Shown piece after piece: positions 35,581-47,603 of a DNA stretch of 64,000 bases. The DNA lies in the NCBI RefSeq assembly GCF_963675165.1, contig NC_087378.1, forward strand, positions 4,645,205-4,709,204, read 5' to 3'. The notes under the pieces are model-generated. The model worked only from the letters and a program-made list of their open reading frames with translations, had not been told where the DNA came from and ran no database searches. A program made the position numbers and the translations under genes. The DNA is from Halichondria panicea (lineage: Eukaryota; Porifera; Demospongiae; Suberitida; Halichondriidae). Position 1 is the stretch's first letter. The number at the start of each line of letters is the position of its first letter.

Positions 35581-37032
35581 TCAGTTTCCACTACAGGGAG
35601 AAGTGGTGTACCAATCTTATTGGTGGGAGATCTGCTTTGATTGCTGATTCAACGAACAATTGTATCTTAACACTTAACACTTTGGGAAGATGACATTGAC
35701 ACGCTACTACATGTCAAAGATGCTTGTCCGTGTTTTCAACGACGACTTTAGTCTCTCAAAAATTGACAATGTAAATGAACACACTACAGACACGCGGCTT
35801 GAAGGTGTAACTATAAACTATAATTGCTATCAAAGATTTTCAAAACTTCCAGAAGTGCAAAACAATGCAGATGTGCATACAACTCCTGGTCTGGAAATTA
35901 CGACACTATGCTGATATGCATTCTCGATGGAGGATTGGTCAATGACTTATGAAGTTACGTACAATTATTATGTACAATGTCATCACAAGTGTTTCAAACA
36001 TTATTTTATTGCTTGCCTGAATAATAATTATTATCGAGACCTGCCAATGCTAGCAACGTAAGTGACCTCTATTATAATGCGTACGTATATTAAACGACGA
36101 CGAATGTTTGTCCATCAACCTGTCCATCAACCTTTAATCTATGAGGGCGGCTCAGCTGGTATATATAATAGACTGATTATGCTTCGGTGCGCATGCGCAT
36201 GCCCACTTGCAAATTCAAAACATGTATATACGTTAGACAAACTTGTTTCCACCGATTCAGGCATCAGCGCTTTCTTTGAGTTATGATCTGAATTTTTTTG
36301 TGCATGAACTACAATAATTATCCTCAGCGGAAGTCTTAGACACTAGTAGGTACAGAGTACCTAGTTGTTTTGTTTTGAGGTAGTAAATATGTTAGGCATA
36401 GAACTTTTGAGTTTATGCTAGTTAATGAGCATGTACTGTAATAGTGTAGTTTTCATCTACATAATAGTTATAGGCTGAGTCCAAGGGCCCGAGGCTGTAA
36501 AGAAGACTCTGTTTCATCAAACCTCAAGCAACTTTGCTCTGGCTAAAAAAACTCACACTGAAGGCAGTTTGTCATGTTTCCGTCTCGTTATAGTTAGCTC
36601 TGCAGGTAGCTGCAAGAGTGAGATTAAAGCGGCACTGCAGAACACAAAGACTTTTAAAAATTAGTTTTCTGCTTACAGATGTTGCTAAGCATTCCATGTA
36701 TGTATCATGTTAAATGCATGTAGTGAACATATAATGGACCTCCGTAGAAGACCTCTGCAAGTAACCAATCAGATTGCACCATTTGTGACAAGCATCTCTT
36801 CGTTGCTAAGGCAGCCCTTCTTGCACAAATTTCTGCAATGATCATCCTGTTGTTATTTGCTACATCCAAAGCTGCCTACTGCACAATTGTTTCTGTTATC
36901 AAATTCAAAACAAGATGGCGTTTTTACGCACAAAACATATTTGCTTCTGTTGTACTGTTGTACTGTGCTGGCTCAAGGTATCTGTCTTATATACTATAAT
37001 AATACATCCAGTTTATCTTAAATACATGTGAC
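35581..37032. repeat. Non-coding; dispersed repeat R2 at about 35865-36215
   Basis: 35865-36055 and 36095-36215 match 29110-29260 and 30144-30290, here without the piggyBac-like insertion between them. The rest is AT-rich with no gene. Confidence 0.5.
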
Positions 37033-37313
37033 CAGGCTCTGGGAAAACAGACCAATTGAGACTACAGTGCATAATCTCATAAAATTTTTCTTTGCTTATA
37101 GTTATATAACTACAGTCTTTTTACTACCTCTCTGCAAACATGCACCTTAATTTGGCAATCTTTGAGTGGGCGTTTCTCAATACCAACGCGCATAACTCAG
37201 GCATGGAACGAGGTATGTGCGTAGGCAATTCTTTGCTCTATCATCTGGTATATAGATCGCAAAAATTATAGCTTGCGCCAATTGGTCTGTTTTCCCGAGC
37301 CTGTTACATATAC
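37033..37313. mobile_element. 281-bp MITE related to the DUF7869 transposon
   Basis: Ends CAGGCTCTGGGAAAACAGAC and GTCTGTTTTCCCGAGCCTG are inverted repeats. Its right half (GCGTTTCTCAATA, GAGGTATGTGCG, TGCTCTATCATCTGGTATAT) resembles the sequence just inside the right end of the element at 37655-40949, as do the ends themselves. Confidence 0.75.
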
Positions 37314-37654
37314 CTCCTGTACAAGAAAATCCCTCTCTTTGATAATACTTGCTCTGAAATATTGATTTTCTCAGAAACAAAAAATTGTTATTCTTGTTTT
37401 AGTCTGCAGCTATAAGATGCAAGATGGATGCAAGATGATTGTCTAAGCGCCAGAAAAAAATAATTCCAACAACTTTTTTAGGACCTAAAAAATTATGCTG
37501 ATGCTGATGTAGCGGCTGGCGCTATAATTACATCAACTTTACAGTATCACTTCTGGTTTCTTTATGTCATTTTTGTGGCAGCTGCAGTTGAACGGACCTA
37601 GCTAAGGTGTCTGGCTGTAAAGCATTGACTAAACAGACTCAACAAGACAGAAAA

Positions 37655-40600
37655 TGTGATGCAATCTGAGAAAAGAGACCACTTCGCGGTAAAAGTCAAT
37701 TAGAGCTATAGGCGTATTCATGACTCATGGTGTTAATTGATTAATAACGTTTTAATAGCTTATATGTATCTACAGACCTTCTGCTACCTGTCTACGAAGT
37801 CTGAAGCTCTGAATCCATCTCTTTCCACCCGAGCGAGCCGTCAGAAAACTGTCACTATTGTTCACTTTTTATAAAAAAATTTTGCCACGTAAACGATTTT
37901 TCCGCCTACGCGACACGGAAATATCCGGTAGTATACGGGGGGATTTTCCCCTTGCGGTAGAATTTACATCCGTTACTTAGCTACTAAAATTATAATGCAC
38001 GTTCACGCATGGTCTATTCTGCATTGATGGCGACACATACGAGTGCAAGGGAAGCTTCTAAAGCTATAAATGATCTACTGCACTACTCTCTCGAGGACCA
38101 GGATGCCTTGCTAGATGTCCTAGATGAGTATTTCACTTCTCCTGAAGACCTGGAAGAAGACAGTGATGCAATGGACACCACAGGTAAAATACACATCAAA
38201 ATAAATACAGTATACGCTAAAATAAGACAGCTTGACATGCAAAACACATACATAATTATAAATGCACAATAATACTACCTAACATAACTACACAGAGTGT
38301 GACATAGAGGATGAGAGAGAAGAATTTAACAGTGACGAAGAAACAGACGTGGACGACGAAATTGACATTTCTACAGATACGACAGTAACAGAGGCAATGT
38401 CCAAATTACAGCAGGTTTGTGATGTTGAGGTGGAACTCACTCGATCAGACGCTGAAGAGAAGAAGGAGGTACACGATTTTTGCCGAAAAGAGTGTGGGTG
38501 TAGTCTGTGGAAACAGAAGTGCTGCTCGCTCCAGTTTTCAGTTCACGAAGTCGAAGACGTTCGTTCCCAGTGCGCAAGCCTCTCCCACGACGAGCTGGAT
38601 ATGGTTCTTTTAGGACAAATCATGGCCACATCCAACAATAGAGACACGGTTGTTACAGCATCTGGGCATAAAAAGTCACCGCGACAGAAAGCGTACACCA
38701 GATATTTTCACCAGGGATTGATTGTTTGTGCCAAAATGTTCTTGTTTTTCCATGGTGTTAGTCGCACACGTATGAAGGCCCTGGCCCAAAGATACAAAGA
38801 AAATGGATTGACCCCAAGGATCCATGGTAACACCAAGCGTTCCCCGAAGTGGACACTTTCTCTCTCTTCAGCTGAATTCGTTGTTGGTTTTTTGGTCCAC
38901 TACACTCAACTCCACGGGCTTCTTTTACCAGGCCGTGTGCCTGGTTACAGTCGATCAGACCTGAAGCTGCTACCCTCTAGTGCGACCAAGCGTTCAATTT
39001 GGATCGAATATCATCAATCGGCCATCAATGACAGCAGTATTCACACAGTTGTGTACAGCACCTTCTGTCGGCTCTGGCGTACTCTCCTACCACAAGTTCT
39101 CATAATGAAGCCAATGTCCGATCTCTGTTGGCAGTGTCAGCAAAACAGCACGGCTATCATTCGTTCTGCCAACAGCCAGGAATCCGATAAAAGCTCAACT
39201 CTCAAGGCTGCTGAAGACCACCTAACGCACGTACAGTTGGAGCGATCGTACTATCGAGCGATTTGTGATGACTGTCGACAAGAAGTCCGAACATGCTTCA
39301 CAGAAAACGGCACCTTCTCACCACCACTGCCTCACTCGGGAATCCCTGCAAACACCAAGAGAATAAAAGTGCATTATTCATTTGATTATGCTCAGCAAGT
39401 ACATTACCCATGTGATCCTCTGCAGCCTGGGCCAATCTTTTTTTTGACACCTCGGAAGTGCTCAATTTTTGGTGTTCATTGCGAAGCCATCCCCCGTCAA
39501 GTAAACTTCCTTGGAGACGAGGCAGGAGATTGTGGCAAGGGAGCAAATACCGTCATCAGCCAGCTTCACTATTACTTCGAACACCATGGCCTAGGGGAGA
39601 CGGAGGTGTACCTGCACGCTGACAATTGTACGGGTCAAAACAAAAACAGCTGCATGATCCACTACCTTTGTTGGCGTTGTATGACAGGACGGCACACGAA
39701 GGCCACAATCTCGTTCATGGTTGTCGGCCACACCAAGTTTGCTCCAGATTGGTGCTTTGGTCTTTTGAAACAGCGGTACAGAAGAACGAGAATTGGCTGT
39801 CTCACAGATATTGCTACCGTTGTCAACCAGTCTGCAGTCTGCAATGTCTCCCAGCTCGTTATTAGAGAGGACGGGACAACAGTTGTGCCTGTGTTTGATT
39901 GGACCAGTTTTTTTGCTGTCCGGATGAAGAAACTGACTGGTATCAAAAAGTTTCACCACTTTTACTTCGATTCGGCAAAACCAGGCGAGGTCGTTGTGAA
40001 AGTGCGCTCCGATTCAGCCGAAACGAAATACGAGTTGCTGAAACAGCCTTGGACTCCTGATCCTCAAACACTTCCCGACAAAGTTCCACCAAGAGGGCTC
40101 TCAAGTGAACGTCAGTGGTACTTATACGAAAAAATCCGTCCGTTCTGTCCCTTTGAATCACAAGACGTAACTTGTCCCTTGCCTACCGCTCCAAGGCCAA
40201 CCAGTCGCCATGGAACTCCAGCTACAACACCTCCTCCCCCTGAGTCATCCCAGCCACCTGCAAAAAAACGGAGATGTGGTTTGTGCAGGCAGGAAGGACA
40301 TGTTCGAACTGTTTGCCCTCAAAGACAAGACTGAATTATTTTTTATACTTATAATATACTTATTACACTATTGCATACTTCACATGAAATGTTGTGACTG
40401 TTACTCATTCAAGTTAAGCAAGTTAAGCAAGAAACACACTAAAGGCTAGCTAGATCTAGGGTGTAATTTAACTTACTTGAGTTAGAGAAGGTATCCTTAG
40501 CCCTGGAGCTATCTTGCTTCCAAACGGTGAGATGTGTGACTGCTGTGCCCTATTCTGTTGTAGTCATTAGCTCAAGAGCTTCAGGAGTAAGCGATGGAAG

Positions 40601-40949
40601 TAGTATACTTTATCTACAAGGCCCTAAAGCTTTCTTAGAAAAATAATTTTAATATCTACCACGTGTGTACTATTTTTTGCATTACGTAATGCATTACCTA
40701 ATGCATAACGCGGAAAGATTACTAGAATGCAATATTGCATTCGAAAATTTGTCAATGTTTAAGGGGCGTTTTCTCAATAACGTTATTTCAGAGCAGAGAG
40801 TTTCAAACGATCATAACTTCGTCATACTATGAGGTATGTGCACGCTAAGCAGAGCATTACGTAGGTAATTTTCTGCTCTATCAGCAGGTGTATAGATCGC
40901 AGATTTTTTTGATCAAGCGAAGTGGTCTCTTTTCTCAGATTGCATCACA
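37655..40949 (+). mobile_element. DNA transposon with perfect 33-bp TIRs carrying a DUF7869-type gene
   Basis: TGTGATGCAATCTGAGAAAA (37655) continues for 33 bases to ACTTCGC at 37687 and is matched without error, inverted, at 40917-40949. The 3.3-kb interior holds one two-exon gene on the plus strand and subterminal sequence shared with the MITE at 37033-37313. I could not identify a target-site duplication: flanks are AGAAAA on the left and AATTTT on the right. The perfect ends and intact gene suggest recent activity. Confidence 0.85.
38009..40334 (+). CDS. DUF7869-type transposase-like protein
   Basis: Exon 1 is 38009-38183 and exon 2 is 38296-40334; the phase-1 junction is clean and gives 737 residues (or 731 from the second ATG at 38027). 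The N-terminus is acidic. A Cys cluster (CRKECGCSLWKQKCC) follows near residue 105, possibly zinc binding. The conserved half has HYSFDYAQQVHYP (Asp422), YLHADNCTGQNKN (Asp501) and VGHTKFAPDWCFG (Asp543), the hallmark motifs of the DUF7869 family found widely in cnidarians, sponges, arthropods and oomycetes. The spacing of acidic residues suits an RNase H-like DDE/D nuclease; that is my inference. The C-terminus has KKRRC and a CCHC knuckle (CGLCRQEGHVRTVC). Its position inside perfect TIRs supports a transposase role. Confidence 0.85.
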
Positions 40950-41552
40950 AATTTTCTTTGAATCTTACTGTATGGGCATAAGTTAATAATAAATATTGGA
41001 TTTCCAACGAATGTTCCACAATACGATTGCCTTCGGACATTAAAATTGTCGAGAGCTGCTTTAATAAATGGGCCATCCTCTTTCTTGAATCCTTTCATGA
41101 TGAGTTTGTTTGGCATTCAGTTTGTTTGCTTGCAGGCATGGGTCACCCTCCTCACTCTCTCCTAGCACAATCATTGACTTCTTCCTACAAAATAATGTAA
41201 TTAAATCTCTGTCATCCGTGAGGGTCCTGGCTCTGGCAAAGTCGTGGGAGCCACCCCGCTATCCTGTTTTCACAGCAGTCTTATAGATGAAATACGGTAT
41301 AAAACGTTGTTCCGTTTGTGTGGAATAAACGGAATCAAACGGACGATTGTAATGTACGGACCTATTGCAATAACCGTCCTTACCGGAATCAAACATACAG
41401 ACACATACGGATAATAGCTTCTCTAATACGGAGATCCGTTGCGTTTGTGTAGATTCTCGCAAGCCACGCCTGTTCACAAAGTATCCCCTTCGCGTTAAGG
41501 GGCGTGGCTTGCAAGACTTTTGCAAAATACTCGGACTAGACTATACTAGACT
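40335..41552. other. 3' flank of the transposon, then non-coding with a hairpin
   Basis: 40740-40916 is the subterminal region of the transposon. At 41457-41515 a hairpin is formed by CGCAAGCCACGCC and GGGCGTGGCTTGCA about 30 bp apart. No gene is evident. Confidence 0.5.
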
Positions 41553-42397
41553 ATGGCTACTCGTACTCCTGCAGACGATAATGATTCTCCTCATCCAAAG
41601 AAAAGGAAGAGAGCTTCTTTGTATTGTAAGCACTGTGACCGTGAAGGCACTGTGACCGTGAAGTGTCGAAATCTACCTTCTACCGCCATTGTGAGCAGTT
41701 TTTTGATCACTCATCCAAGGCTGATACCTGGCAACCGCCTGACCTCTCAAGATGTTAATACCAGTACAGCAGGTAATCTAAGGTTGCAACCCCAGAAACC
41801 AAGCCCAAATGGCCGAAACCATCTGATGGTTGTCATGGTTCATAGTTTAATACGCACACCAATTAATAATATGGCTTGCGGTATATAAAATCTTATTTAG
41901 CGACTAACCAACTTCTTACTTTTTGGCAGGTGATGACGCATCTCAAACCGGTAGCTTAAAAGACTCGGACTCCTCTGACAGTGATCAGGACCCTCCAAAC
42001 GTAGATACACACAGTACTGATCAGGTACAAACGAAGCTTTATAATAAATGTTGAACTAGAGTACACTTGATGCATAACAGATCTTCAGTAGTATTTTTCA
42101 TGATCTTTATACTGTAGATACATTGATTTTTTGTCCTTTTGATGTTCAGGTTGAAGAAATTTGGCCGTCCAGTGATAGTAGTGACAATGACACTGGCACA
42201 GATTCTGGAGAATGTACCGATAAGAATCAGCCTATTTGGCAACTGGTCTATTTCTTAGTCCTCTGGCAGTCCTTGTATCGTATTTCTAATGCTGCCCTCA
42301 CTGCTCTACTCAAGTTTTTGTCCCTTTTCTTTAGAATTTTTCAGCCATATGTCGTCCAAAGCCGGGAAAGGGTTAATACAACAGTGGAGCGTAGGTG
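41553..42397 (+). pseudogene. Mobile-element protein, N-terminal part, three exons, truncated by a piggyBac-like end
   Basis: Exon 1 starts MATRTPADDNDSPHPKKRKR and has a CKHCDREG finger. A donor (AG|GTAATC) at 41771 leads to 41932-42024 (GSLKDSDSSDSDQDPPN) and, after GTACAA, to 42150 onwards (EEIWPSSDSSDNDTGTDSG, then LVLWQSLYRISNAALT). A basic N-terminus, single Cys finger, acidic linker and this hydrophobic segment are a layout I associate with large transposon proteins of sponges and corals, perhaps CACTA/EnSpm-like; this is tentative. From about 42330 the frame runs into a piggyBac-type end (AAAGGGTTAA at 42365-42374) and stops at 42396. The catalytic part is absent. Confidence 0.45.
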
Positions 42398-42656
42398 AAG
42401 AAAATATTTCCCGGGAAAAGGGCTAGAACCAGATCCTGATTGAGTCCTGAGTGAGCCAACATTCTGAACACTTATAACATCATACAATAATTGTTTGTGT
42501 GTGAATTTTTGTTAACAATTGGGTGGTGGTTGGTTGCTAGGCAACAATGATGATTCCATGAATGCCACAGGTCCGGTTCTACCTGTGGAACTCTGTGGAA
42601 CTTTGTTAAAAGTGTTTTTAATAACACTTTTTAATTAAAGCAGGGAAAGGGTTAAA
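42361..42656. mobile_element. piggyBac-like fragment, inverted
   Basis: AGGGAAAGGGTTAA at 42644-42656 is the inverted left end of the family at 29370-30143. The body (AATATTTCCCGGGAAAAGGG, TCCTGATTGAGTCCTGAG, GTTGCTAGGCAACA) is its reverse complement. A second AAAGGGTTAA at 42365-42374 marks another end of the family. Confidence 0.6.
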
Positions 42657-43329
42657 TTGAGGTTTATGTTATTATACCGTATCTGTAACACCGTATCTGT
42701 AACAGGGAGAGTCCTAGCCTTAAGAGAGTCCTAGCCTTAAGGGTGCTGGGCCACCTACGCCCACACACTGTTGCTAAGGAAAACTAACTATGAAACTGCT
42801 GCCAGTAGAGACATGGGTCCTTTACTATACTAGTGCCTACAAGAATAAATATCACCCAGAAGAGATACAGCGAGCCATTTTTAGTGAATAGCTAAAAATG
42901 GTTAAAAATGGTTCCGCTTAGAAAACCACTAGTGCTAGGGACTTGATTTTTATATCAGAACGTTTTTTTAGGAACATCCTGTGTTGTTTAATTTATAGAA
43001 CTCTCTGTAATCTTGTTAACATGCGTTAACTATGCTAAATATAGGCCCTATCCTGCACGTGGAACTCCAGATTGAACGTTTTAACGCTTACCCTCTACGG
43101 TAATGGCTAAATAGCTTGCAGATGAAAGCCACGCCCCACGCCCCCAAATAATATTGCGGTAGTACGGTAGTACAATGTACATTGCGAGCGCAGCCACAAC
43201 TAATGAGATATAAGCACGCAGTGATTGTAAACTTTGCGTGTGCAATTATTGCAGCCAGCCATACTATCTGCATTCTTGTGGTTAAATGTGGTTAAATACA
43301 GAATAAATACAGAATAAATAACAATTGAA
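42657..43329. other. No gene seen
   Basis: Small tandem duplications (ACCGTATCTGTAACA twice at 42677-42705, GAGTCCTAGCCTTAAG twice at 42710-42741). No coding signal. Confidence 0.45.
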
Positions 43330-44072
43330 ATGACTTGTAACTATTGACCCCAGAGGTATCTTGACACCATCTTCGTTGCCTAGCAACTGACCACCCCCAC
43401 TAATTAGCAATTGTTTACAAACATTCACAACTATGTACACAAATAATATTGTATGAAGGCACAGAGTGGCTAAAGACACTAAATAAGTGTTCTCAATGTT
43501 CTCACGGTCTGCGAGGTCGTATCAGCAGACGCCCTTTTCCTGGGAAATGTTTTCTTCACCTACACACAGGTTTACAAGTTCAATGGTGGCTCATGATGTC
43601 CACTGCTGTACTAACTAGCCTAAATACAGTTATACTGAAGCTATCAAGACTACAGGACTACAGATGCTACTCTAGACTTACCAGATCCAAGAAGTTGTTC
43701 CATCGCAAGAGCTTCTTCCTCAGGCCTTCCGGGCTCTATATTTTCTAGCTTTTTATCTAGCTATGATCCCAGTCCCAGTCCTCTCACTCAACAAGGCCAT
43801 AAGCATCGATATTCTCACTGTCTAGCTACTTTAGAACCTCACTGAGATTGTACTACGAAGATCTTGAATTGTCTTTCGACATTACTGTACAAAGCGTACC
43901 TCGAGGCAGCATATTAAAGATACCATGTGAAAGAGCAGCTCAATGCGCATGCTCAATGCGCATGTGCTGGTACCTACAGTGTGTGCATAGCTCCAACACA
44001 GTGGGCACAACGAATTTTTGAAAATGACCACTAGAGTGGCCGTCATATGACGGCTTCAACGGGGAAAGGGTT
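43330..44072. mobile_element. piggyBac-like non-autonomous element inserted in a TIR element
   Basis: Collinear with 29370-30143. The right end GGGGAAAGGGTTAA at 44059-44072 abuts ATACCAAAATTTACACTATG, which is internal sequence of the CTCTGCGCA-type TIR element; that element has a TTAA at this point in the right arm (33450-33453, inverted). So the insertion used that TTAA. Confidence 0.65.
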
Positions 44073-44412
44073 AAATACCAAAATTTACACTATGTTCATA
44101 CTGCTGTATTATTTGCAATATGCTGCATCAAAATGATCGCTCTATGTTTTCGTTAACTAATTCAATTATGCTAATTAGTCCCATAAATGGTGATGACGTC
44201 ATGGCAGTTTTAAGATCAAGCTTCAAAAATGGCTAGATGAACATCTCATAGTACTAGGATCCAGCTGGGGAAGAGTAAAAGTTACTGCATTCTTGAGATA
44301 CAGCCTACCTAAAGAAGCATATTAATTTCCCCAGCTGGAAATCTACATCAAATGTTGGCAATGAATAAAATTAATGTTATTGGTGCCTGACCCAGGCCTT
44401 AAGTACCCAGAG
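44073..44412. mobile_element. TIR element, internally deleted copy 3
   Basis: Shares CACTATGTTCATACTGCTG, GGTGATGACGTCATGGCA and the end TGACCCAGGCCTTAAG with 25827-26531. Its left terminus is missing or displaced by the piggyBac-like insertion. Confidence 0.65.
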
Positions 44413-44458
44413 TCTATTGTAGTCTATTGTTCACTATAACATCAAAAAAGAAGTCCAT

Positions 44459-44713
44459 GTGGATACATCTACGTTACAGCGCAAAACTGCCCAGCTATTC
44501 CTACTCAATGGGAAGAAGTACACTTTGCAGGTGGAAATATACTCAGATATCGAGGACCAAGTAAAAAGAATAATGGTACGAGTTAGCCATGACGAGGAAT
44601 GGGAATGCGAAATCAACTTATTCTTGACAGAAGTGAGCCCATGCATCCTGAACCTGATAGTTCCGAGCGATCTATATCCGACTAACATTAATCAACCCCT
44701 GCATTGTGCATAG
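44459..44713 (+). CDS. Small unknown ORF, 84 codons
   Basis: It reads QRKTAQLFLLNGKKYTLQVE, IYSDIEDQVKRIMVRVSHDE, then EINLFLTEVSPC and ends in TAG. The frame is open upstream to about 44420. The composition looks like folded protein with beta-strands and it could be the last exon of a larger gene. I do not recognise it. Low confidence. Confidence 0.3.
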   Translation: MDTSTLQRKTAQLFLLNGKKYTLQVEIYSDIEDQVKRIMVRVSHDEEWECEINLFLTEVSPCILNLIVPSDLYPTNINQPLHCA

Positions 44714-46398
44714 TTTTTTTGTATACTTATTATGTATTGTTATATATTGTCATACTAGGGCATACGTATTCATATACGCAGGCGCCAAGCTCGGATTGAA
44801 ATTTATAACAGAGATACAGGGGATTGGAAACGAAATTTTTGCGTGAAGCGTTCCGCGTTATAGGGTGTGGCTAAAACTACAAAGGATTATATTTATAGTC
44901 AGCATGCTCATTACCTGTCTTGATTGCTCTACAATGTGCTGCGCTGTACATAGAAACAGTGAAATTGATCATTTTTAATGTTGATTTTTTTGAATTTAGC
45001 TGAAAAAAGTCGACTAAGCCATGCAGCCACTATTACTAGACAAATAAATGCTATGCAAGAAGAACTATGAAGTCGTAGGAGGGACAGGCCCGTGGTGTGT
45101 CTGAAAGTATACTAAAGCACTAAAGCAGTTTGAAGGACTATACTGCAAACGTTTATGAACAGTACAGCTTATTTATAGCATGAAGCCATTCTATGTTGCA
45201 CTTAGATACATAATAACCAAGTCAAGCAATGTCCTTTGCTGTTTTGACTTCACAGGAGGGACCGAGAAAAGTTGACATAGAGTAATTCAAGCTAAACTCA
45301 AAAAAATAGAGTAAAGACAACGGACTTAGAGCGGTGTAAGCTTACTTCTCTCACAGGCTCTCTAGTGGATAGGAGAGCTAGAAACCAGGGATACAAAACC
45401 GTAGCGCAGTCCTCCGCAATAATTACACGGAGTGCTTCACCGGATGTCAGTCCTTTTACATAGGGCGTGGGCGTGGGCGAATCCCCTTTCTTTTGTATCT
45501 CTGTTTATGGTGAATAATCATATGACATTTTCGAAGAACATCAAATAATGATAAAATAACTTGTAAGAATTGTTAGTTACGGGAAACATTACTAATGATT
45601 TTGTTCGGAGTGTATGAAAGTTGAAGGATCGGCCATAAGAATTTTATTTGTTTGTCAGTGGCACTTGTGATTGTGTCATTTGCTTTATGATTGGCAAGGA
45701 GTGACGATGACAAGTTTAGCAGATAGTTGTTTCAGCTTGTTGACTTGTACGACTTGTACTAATTGTCCTGTTGGAGAAGTGTGATGTGTAGTCACGGTGC
45801 TACTGAGTAGAATTTATGAGCTGACCTTTCTTCATCCGACTGCTGCCGCCTAGCTGTGGCTCTTCGGTCTCTGTCCTGTTGTGTGTTTCTCTCTAGCTGC
45901 TCTGTAGAGAGAGCTGCATGCCGGTTTGCACTACGAGAGCGGGTGGCTAGCTAGCTAGCTTGCACGGGTACGGGTACGGTACGCCACGCTCATTGCAATG
46001 GCCACGCCCTAGCACATCGTTTTCTTCTTTATTGACTCGTACTGCCCCCCGGGGGAGCCCAACCCACATCCGTTGCAGACATATATACAAATATACAAAT
46101 ATATCCACATGGGCCAGAATCAGGTAGTACGATTATTCGCCTCGCTTCCCGCTCGGCAATAATATTATGTAGCGATCAAAAACTATAATTATATATAGCA
46201 TGGGAACGACAAACAGTATTCAGTTAAACCATAATGTTCAAGCAATCTCCAGTCGGTCTAGCATGCCACGTCTAGCATGCCACGAGCGCGTTATTTTTTT
46301 CTAAACTACTATATTATAGTATCATGCTAGTATAGCTATATCATGCATACTATATATATATCACGTACATACTATATATAATTATTATCATGCATTAT
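44714..46398. other. No gene; possible ~690-bp TIR element at about 44815-45505
   Basis: ACAGAGATACAGGGGATTGG near 44818 is an inverted match to GGGCGAATCCCCTTTC and GTATCTCTGTTTAT near 45476-45505. The core GGGATTGGAAACG also occurs in the TIR at 49068-49099. The remainder is AT-rich without coding signal, with CTAGCTAGCTAG and ACGGGTACGGGTACGG short repeats near 45950-45980. Confidence 0.4.
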
Positions 46399-46632
46399 AT
46401 ACCGTATAGCTGGTAATTTTCGTGGGGCAAAATATTCGTGGTTTTCGTGGTTGGAGGTATGACCACGAATATTTTACCCACGAATATTTTACCCACGAAT
46501 ATTTTACCCACGAATGAAGCGACCTTGCCTACCTTTACCGACAATCCAAGCAGCAACCACGAAAATATTATGTCTCAATATTGCTGAACCACGAATATTT
46601 TGTCCCCCGAAAATTACCCGCTATACGGTATC
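46399..46632. mobile_element. MITE, relative of the one at 11759-11968
   Basis: Left end ATACCGTATAGCTGGTAATT, right end GAAAATTACCCGCTATACGG. ACGAATATTTTACCC is repeated three times inside. It sits in the middle of ATCATGCATACTATATAT-type arrays. Confidence 0.8.
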
Positions 46633-47603
46633 ATGCATACTATATATCATGCATACTATATATATCATGTACTGCATACTATATATAAATTATCATGCAT
46701 ACTAATAATTATATATCATATGTATGGATACTGAAGATTATCACGAGTCTGTGCCTGCAAGGCACGAGTGACAGTTAGAGTGACAGTTACATTACATTTA
46801 TTGCTTGGCAACCAAAATGCAGGTTGAATCTGCCAGAAGAATGCGTAGACAAAAAAAGACAAGAAAAACGTTGACAACCAGCAACCCGTTTTGAAAATGG
46901 ATAGTTCTGAAGCATGTGCTTGCTTTCTATCATGCTCCAGTGTATCAGAAGAGGAAACATGCACCGCTATAACGTGTGACAACCGTTTTTGAAGCCAAAA
47001 CGACTTTATACAAGTCCGAACAGGCGGTGCAGTACAATTCTACATGTCTGCTCAAAGCACCCACTCCCAACACTGATGCCTGTTTGATGCGAACACTGAC
47101 AACCTCAGCTTCACTAGTGATACAGAGCTACAGAGCATCAGAAAACAAGAAAAGAACATTGCAATGCAGTGTGTAACTATGTTCTCTCACTGCTGAAAAT
47201 GTTTTATTCCAAATAAGAATCACTGCATTAACAAGTGTGCAATAATACTTCCGGGTGGAAAAATATCTGCACAGTCGGTGATGAGTCGCTTGCTGTGCAA
47301 TTTGAATGTAAAACGCTGATGTCAGCACTTATTAAAAGCTATCATGTACATACTATATATATATCATGTACATACTATATATATCATGTACATAATATAT
47401 CATACTATATATATCATGCATACTATCATGCATACTATATATAATTATCATGTACATACTATATTATTATTATGTACGTACATACTATATATATCATGCA
47501 TAACTATGTACAACATATGTATATCACTCGTATACTATAATGAATTAGCTGCATCACGTGACTAGAGTAAGGGCATGCCCAGTGGCACAAAAAAGGAAAA
47601 GAA
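46633..47603. repeat. ATCATG(C/T)ACATACTATAT minisatellite arrays around non-coding sequence
   Basis: Short arrays of a ~20-bp ATATATCATGTACATACT-like unit lie at 46635-46715 and 47340-47510, with a similar patch before the MITE at 46310-46400. Between them a 32-codon ORF from 46899 (MDSSEACACFLSCSSVSEEE) and one from 46976 are unrecognised. TGTTCTCTCACTGCTGAAAA at 47180 recurs at 56541, so part of this belongs to a dispersed repeat. Confidence 0.6.
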
